Positions 49,716-61,700 of a stretch of 64,000 nucleotides of DNA are shown here, in pieces. Positions within the stretch are counted from its first letter, which is position 1. Each line of letters starts with the position of its first letter. Position numbers and translations under genes: made by a program. This DNA comes from Anisakis pegreffii. Taxonomy: Eukaryota > Nematoda > Chromadorea > Rhabditida > Anisakidae. A model generated the notes under the pieces. It had not been told where the DNA came from and did not search any database. It worked only from the letters and a program-made list of their open reading frames with translations. Location: assembly GCA_035041965.1 (NCBI GenBank), contig JAPYMA010001155.1:124001-188000 (forward strand). The letters run 5' to 3'.

Positions 49716-52700
49716 GTTAGTTTTCTTCATTCAATTCATTCGTTTCCTTCGCAGTATGCGCTGCTTATGTGTTCCTGTGAAACAATCTATGGTAAAAACA
49801 CTCACAGTCAGTCACTTCACTTCTAGTATCCTTGCACTACAATACTGTATCTGCTGCAGCTCTTATTTGATGATTAGACTAAGACGCAATTTTGCCTTCA
49901 TACTAATAGGAATGTGAATAGTAACAAATAGATCTTTATGCAAATTTGCTCATTTAAAAAATTAGTTTTCAAATGATCGAAAATCATCAAGATACTGAAA
50001 GAAGAGTCGAATGGCTTGATTGACACGCATTCGATAGAGAGAAGAGTGTCTAAGAAATGCATTCCATTCAGAAATGATGTTTCCTATGCTGAATTCATCT
50101 AATTTCCAACCGGCTTACTTATTCAAACTGGATTCGACTGCCGAAGACTCATCAATCAACACTGATTCGTAGATCATCACTGTTAGAGGCAATGAGACAG
50201 TGGTGTAGGGTTTTATCAAAATTCCAGCGTGTTGGTCTCTGTACATTCGAACTTTTTGGATTTACCTTCAGTCCTGAAAGACCGGACAGCCAGGCTCACT
50301 GTCCTTGAACTGTCCCTGAATTGTATTGCTCAACAGCACTTATTGTTAGATTCTGAATTAGACAGCATTATTAGATAAAGTGAATGAATTATTGTGTTCG
50401 CTCAAACACTCTAAGTGCCGGGAGCATTTTGGTAATTTGACTGCGTTTCAAACTGTAACCAACCAATCGATCAGCCACTAAAGCGATATGTAATGCATGA
50501 TATGTTTATGTATGTAACGTTATCCCACGCTCTCTGCTAATGTAGCTTTTGTTCATGACGAATGTGTGACAAATGGAACGTAGTCATTGGGAATGTGTGA
50601 GCATCGAATGATCATTTCGTAATATCGTAATATCCATACATACCATCGTTGTCACATCCAGCCACTCTTCATCTCTTGCACCGCACTAATCTTCATAGCA
50701 AACCAATCATCGCTAATAATAGCACTGTCATCATTATATTCACTTATGACTCACTCACTTATTCGTTACACAATCAGTACTTGCTAGAGAGTTTGACAGC
50801 TTGAGTTGACCATCACTCCAGGTGGTCTGCCCACCCAATTTGCGAAGTTTTATCGCATTGCAGGTAAAACATCTAGAGGCCCTGATGTGATTATCATAAT
50901 TTTTCAATAAATTGGAAGCAGCTGGCATGGATCGGAATTCAAATTGGTCATGTGTAATTATTCATCTATTCATTAAGACTGAGTTTGCAGAAGAAAGGGA
51001 AGCTTCGACGTCGGGACATTCCAGTACAAGCAGTTCACACTCGGAAATGTCCGAGTCAGAAGAAGGTGAATGTTGCAGTGATGATCACAGCACAAACAGG
51101 CCTGGCGATCAGCTGGAATCAATTGTATTTTCAACACTTTTTGGCTATCAGGTATGTTTATCAGTCACACAAAACCTTTCCACATTAGGTTACCACTACT
51201 GTTTCAGTGCTTTTTCGATCATAGTTTTTATTCACGGCTGGAACGCACCGCATATAGGCTGATAAATTTTTTGAAATCTACTTGAAACTGAAATTTTCAT
51301 TGCCTTCTTATCCAGTCATACTTCATGAGGAATGCGCTCTACGATGAAAGCCTCTCCGACAACGAATATAGTGAATATCAGCGCTCTTCAAAGTTGAATT
51401 TAACAAAATCAGTATTCCACTGATGTTTCAGATTCTCTGTTTTCATCAAATTGACCTTGCAAAAAAACGCATTAGTTACGCTGCTATAAAAGATTACTGC
51501 AATTATTTTCATCATTATTTGAAGTTATTCGCAAGTTATTGTAAAATCACTATTTTGTTTATTGTCCGTACGTAGGTTCCATCCACTCGAAGATTAAATT
51601 TAGGCAATTCCCGTCCGAATTAAAATCTTACTAAGTCGAGCGCTAGCCGAATTGGATGACGAAGATGCGAATGCTATAATTGAGCGAGCTGGATGGACAA
51701 GGCAAGATTTTCAACGAGGATTCATCGATGAGGTTTGTGACACCATGAACCACCTTTGGTTCTTCTGAAGCGAGTCTTTTCTCACTTTATTCGAAGTGAA
51801 CCAGCAGCAGTATTGATCGTGGACGTGATGTAGCTAAGTAAAAATCATTTGACACTTTCTGCAAATAACCCGAGAATGGGCTGATAACCCAAGGAGAAAT
51901 CCTATCCCGATTCCGGGTGAACCCAGCATCCGTACCGTCAGACTTCCATGTTCTCATGTCGTATTTCTGATCTTCATGTGATTTTCGATTTTTGTTTGCT
52001 TTATGTTGTTCGTCGCCTAATATTGTATGTCTTCAAAAACATGCGAACGTCCTCCAGACACCCTCAACCGACGTGACTTCCTACATTGCTGTAACAGTGT
52101 TGATAATGTACTATAACAGGGTTCGTCGACATGATCCTAGCTGGAAGAAGCGTCCCATTATCGTTCAAAACGCAAAATGCACTCCACTGGCGTTTCTGTT
52201 GTTGTTTCATTGCAGGTGTGAAGAAGGCAAAATGACATCATTTATTGTGCATTATATCAACATTAATTCATCGCTAGCTCACATTCTGATGCTAACGAAT
52301 TTGTGAATCAGTCCAACCGAAGCATCAGAATAACAAAATAACGAAATGAATTCATTTGTGAGCATAGAAGATCAAATACTACAACAACAAGCACATCTAT
52401 TTTACATCTTCCATCATCCATATTTGTTTCTTATCATATCACAAATCGATCTATGTGTCTACCTATACATTTTCTTACAACAAAACAAATACACAGCAAA
52501 TTATTCTTTAAGCATTAGTGATTCAGTGTATTTCTCACATTTTAATGTACTTGACGATATATTACACGATTCCGCTCTGTTTGTTTCCAATAGTTACACT
52601 TCTTTAAAAAATAGTGAAACCCAGTGATATGCTTCATAAAATTTCTCAGAATCGTTCCCTAACTTTTTCCTTTCATGACACATCTATCCAACATGCTTCT

Positions 52701-55700
52701 CCATCAAGAGACGAGAATTTGGTCCTATCATTTGGAGAATGTCGAGAAATAAGCTTGTCTTGTCATTAAATTATGATAAAGCTTATTCGATCAGTAGTTT
52801 AATGTATGCAGATATACAATCTTTAGCATTTTTACCGTCAGGCGCTTGGAAGAATATTGAAGAGTGTTAGATTGTTTTGATAATTTTATGTTAGGTGTAG
52901 CGTTTGTGTCTCAGCCTCATATGGATCATATCACAGTGTGCAAGCAGCAGTTTGATAATGTCGTTCTTTGGCATCATCTCTCTGACTGAGCAATGCTTGA
53001 AATTATCTCAATTGTTTCAATTGTCATCTTGATAGATTCGTTCGTGCACAGTGCTCAATTTCATTCCCATTTGCGAAACATTTTTCGCTCTCTGTCTCAC
53101 TATGATGTGATCGCAACACGGTGACTATTTCTGTTGCTTTTATGCGGGCAGCTGCACATGTTCCAGCTTTTCATGAACACGATGAAATCTGTGGTGGTGT
53201 TATTCAGTGGAATTTTTCTAACGTACCTAAATCTCCGACCAGTTTACAGCAACAGTGCGACGGTCAACATTGTACAGCAAATTATAATATGAGTCATTAA
53301 TATCTCCAACAACCAGCCAGTACTTCTCATTCACAAAAGCGATACTCATCATTAATGCCAGTCAGTACCTATCTTTTTTTCTACACCAACACTATGTTCC
53401 TATCGACTAGGTCATTAGTTTCGCTGTTCTGAGGAAGGATAATCAAGTGGAATGCGAATCGGGATGTAAATTGTTGCAGAAATCGATGTTCTATTATTCT
53501 TTTATAAATGGAGTAATTCATCTAAAGGCGAGTGAGGCGAGCAAGCGAACCGGCAGCATGCGTTCTCATTGTCATCGTCGACGATTTTTTGACATCTTTG
53601 ATGACAGATTCAAGCGTTATCTCACAATGACCCATCCAAACCTCAGGGGAATGGGTGTATCACTATCGTCGCCATCACCATGCCACCAATATATATCTAT
53701 CCAACGAATAACGCTCAGATCTCAGTCAGCTTTTGAATAAAATATATATTAAGATATTAAGAAGATATTGCTATGCCATTCATATCTCCAGCTATTAACA
53801 GCTCTATCAAGAGCACATACAAAGAAATATATCTATAATCCTTATTTTTATATCTGATTTGAATACGTTTTTTTCCCATTTTATACACTTTTCCATCTTC
53901 GCTTGTTATTTTACACGATAGTATACCAACTACCAGCATATTTATTTGTTCATCTCTTTTGAATATTACATGTATTGAAGGACGAAGTATGAATAAATGC
54001 TCGCTCATGCTAAATCTTCTCGTTTTATATGCCGATTCGCTGCTCTCAGTAGTCTCTAGATCCTCTTTAGCACTTACATTTATCAAGCCAAATCTGAATC
54101 TTATCTTTGCGAGCCAGTTGTTATGTCATAACAATTTAACAGCAACACAACAATAACAACATTGATATATTTTCATGATGACAAGCACAATGACATCCAC
54201 TATGTCATCCATCCTCAAATGATAATGACACTGAAACGAAATCGTTGTTACACTAGCTGCTATTTCAGACCTTCATCATCAATTTTATTCTTTCATCATT
54301 CGGACTTTCTTCTGTTCATTTTGTTCTCTTCCTCCCTCACGAAACATCCATCCATATCGAACTTATCTTGATACTTGTATGTTTATGGTTATTTCATACG
54401 ATATGCATTTCCGTCAGTTCTGTTGTCCTTTTCGATTTGGTCAAGTTCATAGTAGTTTTTGATTGTTTCAGCAAATACAATGTGGAATACTACCGTCTTT
54501 CGTGAACCTAACTTTCATCTTGTGTACTGCTGCTTCATTCAAGATCCATATAGGTGCGTGTTCGGGAATTCAGACAGCATTTAATCTGAAATGCGGTTTG
54601 TCAGTTTTGCACCATCTGAATTTAGTGTTTCTCAGCTGCATTGATATTCGCTTTAATGCTTCAGCTCAAGTAGTCTCGATTGTCTGAGTGTGCATCTCCC
54701 GTAATCATCTGTTGTTCTGTCGTTGAAATTGTTCCCGGTCATGATTGATCGTGAAATGTCGTGTGAGTAGGCGTCGTATGACTTAATGTTAGTGGAAGTC
54801 GAATTTTGCATTTCTGAGTGATTCGTCCCCATTTAATTCGTTTTTCTCTAGATCACTGATAGTCAATTTTACCTGTCCACATGTCTACTCTTTTATGAGC
54901 AACTAACGGAACCACTGGTATCCATCTAACCATCTTTGCTTTCGTTCATGCTCGCATGAATGGAGCAGTTTTATGCTTCACAACCTTAGCGTTGAGTTTA
55001 AAATCTTAACAACTTGCTGGTTCTAAGCTTACCTCTTGTCAACAGTAAATTATCGTTTTGTCACGAGAAGGCAGCAACGAGGAGAATTACTGTAAAGTAG
55101 TAATGACGAACAATAAGAACGATAGATAACATTTTGTCCGCGCTCATTCATTTATTTATTCTCAGTCACTGTCGCTGGCACTTTATAATGTGCTCGCTCT
55201 ACTCAATTAGAAGGAATTTGCTCTAGTTGGTATACTGTAGAGAAATGTGGTGACGACGAATGTGCTGTCAGTTCAGTGCCAACCTATCAATGCAAGACGA
55301 CCGAATTCTTTGTTGACTAACTATGAGCATGGCGTTCACTATTGGATGATGGCGTTAAATAAACATTATCTCATTATTGGGTCGTTGACATTCTGCTCGC
55401 GACAAACGAACATTCACTGAAGCTTTTCCATCCTTTTTTTTGCCAGTTTCCATCTCCTTTATTCTCGCAAATGCCTTTACTCTACCAAATAACTTAAATT
55501 AGTCATTCAGCACGAAAACAATTTCTTCATCAAAATGTAACTTTCGCTAACCTGTTAATTATTTCTAAATTCAGTGAGTTGAGGGTTGACATGAGTATTG
55601 GGACTTTTGTTATGTAAGTGCAGAATTATCATCTTCTGGTAACCGTTTAGGCATATTTCACTACATTCATGGTAAAATATTTTAGGCACTAAAAGCTCAT

Positions 55701-58700
55701 TTAAATTGACGATGTTATCATTCCCTGCGAAGTTTTAAATCTTTTCGCCGCCGTTCATTGCCTAAGAGAGAAACAAACTTTGAGCGAACGAAAAATTGTT
55801 ACAATCAAATAAACAACTGATGATGTGATGCATAAATTGATAAAAAGGCTGTGAAGGTGTTGAAAAAGTGTCATGCTATCATGAATATGGTGGACGTTTT
55901 TTGTTATTTTGTTGTGTCTCCGAGTTTCGATGATCGTTCTCGATTAGTTTCAGTCACAGTCGTTCGCATTCGTCGCATTGTTTTGCTTTGATTCGTTGAT
56001 TTCATTCAAGTCTCCATTGTGTCATCTTGTTTTTGTTCTTGACGATGTCTTTGTTTCGCATTCAATTATGCAATTCACTTCGCTTTTGCTTCAACGACAA
56101 TTCAACGGGCACGTTCTCAACTGCGTGTTGAGCACAAAAAAGTGACAAAAAAACATCCATCGAAGTGTTCAGTTAATCGTCTCATGTTTCTCATTTTAAT
56201 GCTTCCATCTCCTTATGTTCTCAACATCTTCAAAATTGTTCAGTAACTCAAGTAGATTGATTAAGTATTTTACAGTCTCACAGTTTGTTTTAAAAAATTC
56301 TGAAATGCGTAATATGCAAGCAGAAGTCAGTGTAAGTGATGAATTTCCAATCGTTCTGCAAATATTCGAGGAGAGCGTAAGAGATTTTGAATTTTATGAA
56401 CACAAGGCAAGTCATCTGAAAGCTGAAAGTGGCAACTGTAAGATCAAAGAGTGAGTGATGTCAACAAATGGTGATGGGCGGAATGGTTCCTTAAGCAGAT
56501 GACGGTTATCATGGAATAAGCTTAATTGCCGGACGAGATAGATTGTTTACTCATCATGAAAGCAGTCAATGGCAGTTGCTTGAAGGCGCTGACAGATTGG
56601 CGGCCTTTGTAGATCATGTCTTAGCAAGCTGTACCATATTATACCGTACCATACAAAGCGTTATACCAAACAGTACCATATAGTCTCACATAAAACCGTT
56701 TGACGGAGCTATCGAACCGAAAGTTCTATTCTCGAACTCAGTTTGATGGATGTGCTTAAGGTCGAGTGCGTTGCAAACCGCTTGATTAGTCGCCTAAGAA
56801 TTTTCATTACCACTAGCAGGATCATCTAACTGAACTTCTTTGCCTAACTGACATCAATTTGATGAATGAACTGATTGGACTTGAATTTGAAATGATTCGC
56901 TGTCGTAACCCATAATCAGTTATCTTCACTAGACGAAAATGCTTTCAAAGCAGTCTCGTAAACTTTCTGATAGCTCAGCACTGCATGAATGACTATCCAT
57001 TGTGTGCCGCATCTCTCGTTTATCGACGCAAAACTCTGATGAAGTGGAATTGATAGTGATTGTGATAATGATATGAATTGGCTGTTGCATTGATGACGTG
57101 ATTGATGGGTGTTCGTATCTGATGATGTCCTCACTATGGGTGAAAGAAGCCTCAGCCTTAGCCACAGCCATAGCCTCATCAGTCAGCACAAGTCAGCTAA
57201 AAGCACTATGGCGCCTGCAATTGGCGACTGACGCCATCGACATCCGTATTGTATCGTTGATTTGGTTCATTTTTTTAAAATGTGCTTGTTTATTCGTTGG
57301 TTCGAGTGTGCTGCACTTGCTTATGAATGCAGCAGCATCGACTTACATTTCATTTCATTTCATCACCATCATCATCATACACAGTGCAATGGATACATGT
57401 AAGCAGCATTCATTCGATCAAATGCAATCAAATCACACAAAAATTGACAGGTGCCTTTTTGCACTCTTTTTTGCGCTGATGATTGTGAGGCGATTTTCAT
57501 TTTATTTTTGGTTGTCATCATTCCGTCCGTTTCGTTTCCATCAGAACATTTGCGTATATTCACAGTAACGACGTTTCTTTTGAAACCTAAACAAATAGTG
57601 AGACCCGCCATCATCTGTCCGAATGGATTCGCGTTGAGTTCGATTAGCAAGTGATTCGTTCATTCGATTTTGAATTTGCATTGCATGCGAACAATTTGTT
57701 TCTACATACAAACGTGTGCACTGCTCCATTTCATCGTGTCCAATGAAACAGTCTCAACTGTTCCCTTCAGTTATGAATGGTACGAAAAAGTGCTGGAAAA
57801 ACTGAGGCTTTGGTGAGTTTAACATTGAGCTCGAATCAAGATCGTCACCGATAGTCACTAGTTGAATTAGTCGAATGGATTGTCCCACAACATCACGATA
57901 AGTTGCCTTCTTTTTTTTGTAGCATTCAAGCAGTTGAAAATATTTCCATTGAAGTTCTGTGAAGTGATTCACGTTCTCTAAAACAGCTACGTAACGCTAT
58001 CATCAGTCGAGCACATAAGCAGTCAACTCATCCAGTTCCCCGTGCTGCACATCAATTGTGAATTACTAGCTGCGACACAGACATCCACTAATCATTGTCA
58101 GCAGTCACATTTTTCGCCCATTTCCTCCATAATATACGGTAGTTTTTGACGATAGAACAGAAATGTCAAGATAAGCGACAGACAAGAAAAGATGAGAAAC
58201 ATTATGCAGATGTGTTGCTTGTATGCTCGTATAGACCTAAGTGAATGTGTGTGCTCTTTTTGATCATAATGTTTGTCTGGTGTATGCTCTATTTGTGTGT
58301 GCAAATGAGTGAAATGAGTGTGTCTCGTTGCATTTTAATCCAAGTCATCGTATGGCGACGGGTGGTAGACAAGTGCGATATATGACAAATGGGTGTGCAG
58401 AACAAATAGACTGGAAATTCAGGTGGTTGCAAGATTTTTCTTTTATGAACTGAAAAAAGTTGGGGTGGATATGTTTCCATTATATCTCTGTTTAGGAAGC
58501 AGTTATTCTTTTGCCTGCAAATTTATGGCTTATTATATTCTTTCAATTAGTTTCTTCTTGATGACGTTGGGTGAGGATGGTATGGAATTTCATTGCATAT
58601 TTAGAAAGATGCTGGAAATTGATAGGTTGGCAGAAGAATATTGGATTTGAACAGTGTAAGAAACCATGGTATCATGATAATCTGATCAACTGGTTCAGGG

Positions 58701-61700
58701 AGATAGGACTTCATTTCAGTCATCGTTTTTTGATGATTGTCATTGAGTGTTTTTGGGTTGCCGATGAGATTGTCGTTAGCGACGGATTCAGACATGAGAC
58801 ATTAGTTAAAAGCGAAAGCGAAGAGCGGAAATGCCAGCTACTGGATAAATTAGTGCTTGGAACACGCATACGAATAAACACATGCATACATCCTTAACTA
58901 TCTGAATGCATACAAATGAGCAAATGATATTCATATTATATAAACACATACATATAACATATAAATGCTCATACAAGTGTCCGTTCAAAGGAGCATTTAT
59001 GCTGTGCAAATTTCCTCTGTCTTCATATCCGATCCGGTCACATCCTGATTATCACTTTTTCATTAAAAACACCACACGAAGAAAAAGAACTGGATTGGAC
59101 CGCAAATACATGAACAAATCAAGACACTAAAGTGCTCCGAAGATAACGGATATAAACAGTGCACGAAGATGGCAGCGGATAGATGAATAATTGAGAACGA
59201 GTAAAAAGATTTGTTTGTGTTTTGGTTCGATTATAAAGAGGTTGTTGATGAAAAGAAGACGCAGGCAGCTTTGATATGTGTTTATATGAATTTATCTGCG
59301 TATCTATGTGCCTATTAAATGCCGCATTATCCAGTTGACATCACATTCGAGCTATATCCAATCGCAACGAAACGAACACCATAATTTTCGTTTGTTTTTT
59401 TAGAGTATCCATCTTCAAGTCTTTGAATTTTCCGTCTCTCTTATATCACACCAACACCATTTTAGTGATAATTTTTCCATCGATGGTACCATTCCATAAT
59501 TCGATTCGGTGTCAGTTGCGTCATCCTTTCATGTACTCCTCAAACACATCTTACTTGTATCTTCACTTTCACAAGCTTCTGCTGGTGTCGATCAGTCATT
59601 TTCGAATGCATAAGTGGATTGAATTCGGGTTGGAATCGTTGTTGGTGTTCTTAGATCTGACTGTTGGGAGGGAATGAGTCTTCTGATTTCTTTCAGCCCT
59701 AATTTTCCTGTCATTGAGGTAGTCAAAAGCTATTCCAAAATTATAAATGTAGGTGATAAGTATCAAGAAGCATTCAGAGGTTGTTAAATCATTAATTCGA
59801 TAGGATAATATCTAGAAAACAGTTGGTTATTTTCGAATGATCGTAATGATGCTTTTATGAGCATACTCTTGAATTGCTCGAATGAACGGAACACTGTCAA
59901 ATGTTCTGAGAACGATGATAAGAATACTTCACTTCTTCCTCATTCCAAACTACTACATGTCATTTCACTTCCAAAGCAACATCGATAATCCGAATTTATT
60001 GTTTCAATTTGTTTTTTTATCCTTTGAAATCTTCCTATCCTCTGTGAATGATCGGTCCATTTCAGCTCACAACACGCCTTTTATCTTCGATACTTTTCAA
60101 CTGATAACTATCATCGTAAATAATCATCATCCACACAAACTCGTTTCTTGCTGTTGTTTATCATCACTAAACTCAGTATCTCAAACTCACATTCCTGGAG
60201 GCAGTAACTATCACTGAGTGCAGTGAGGTGAGCACGAGTAGGATGAATATTGCAAAGCACCACTTACATATCCAATTGTCAGCCTTAAAATTTATACTTA
60301 TTGTTAGGCGATTTGCGCCTACGCAAATCGTCGACATGTAAGGATATCAAAAACGTAAGGATATCAAAAATGAATGTAAGAATATCAAATTCCAGTAAGA
60401 CAAAGTCCTGATTAAGTTCGATTGTCATCAGCATCTAATAAAGATATTGAATCTATAATATTTGCTTGTTGAGTTCGTGGACTGCGGTACATGAATAGAG
60501 CGTATAAAATACAACTACTTTTTGAGGCTGAAACATTCTGCGAAAGGTATATAGTTTGCCTGAAGACGTTTGATGATGAGGACCAGGTTGATTTAATTTT
60601 TTTTTCGGATGGTCATGTATGTGAGTGCTTTTATGTTCACAGTTGTGAATTGACTATCTTTTTGGTCGGTATATGGGAGCAGTGAGCAGCAAATTTAGAT
60701 TGTCACGCCATATATCAGAAAATGTCATCCAGGATTCATCTGTTAAACATAAGAAGTGGTTCGCTTCATCTCATAAGATGCCTCTTATACACCATTTATG
60801 TGATCCTTTCTCGCCAGTAATTGTCACCTCGGTTTTCCATTTCAACGGCCCTCAACACCATCAAAAATAATTGAGTCATCTCATGTGCAGTTGATATTGC
60901 TTATTTGATGTGTCTCGCGTCTCCTCTTCTAGTATCTCACCTCTGTGATGATATGTCATCGCATCGTTTGATCACACGACAGTGAATGTTAGAATAACTG
61001 ACTGCCTTAATGATACCAGCTAGCAGTTATTGTATAAGCTAACAATAAGCTGTAAAGCTAGAATATGAACACAAACATTCATAGACGCATCCATTGATGT
61101 GGCCTTGTTTGACATACACAATTTAAGTAGCTACATACCTATTAAACATTTCATTGAAATTGCCAATCAACAGCCTTATGACCCATATTCACATTCAAAA
61201 GATGCAGTATCCTAGCATCGACATCCTCAATCGAGACCCTCCTCAGATGCGCAACGCTCAACTGCAGTCTCCTCAAACGACACATCCTCCCTAGTTCGTC
61301 TATTGTCTCTTTCGCCATCAAAAACTGATACAATCAGTAATCCATGAAACATCAATCACACAAAACGCACTCAGTCCAGAAACCATTTTCTTCGGTTCTC
61401 TTTTAATTCAACAATGAAATCAAATAGTGACAGTTAACCGAAGTAATATGTTTTCATATCAGCGTCTGCCTGAGCAAACAGCCACAATAATATGGATGAT
61501 TGTATGATACATATGGATATCGTACGAAGATACATTCTTCAATTGTTATATATGTTCCATGCATCAGCAAATTGGAATATGCGACTATTTAATCTTTTAT
61601 TACTGCTGTATTAAGTTATACCACAGCTCTTGTGCTATGCTGCATATACTGGACTTTTCTTTCAATTTTTCGTTGATTTGGAATTTGTAATACTTGATTG

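Noticed and set aside
51231..51262. HGW motif downstream of the basonuclin acidic exon, similar to the vertebrate CxxCxHGW stretch
   Set aside because: It lies after the donor at 51152 and on the wrong side of the domain, with no paired cysteines. It is intronic chance.
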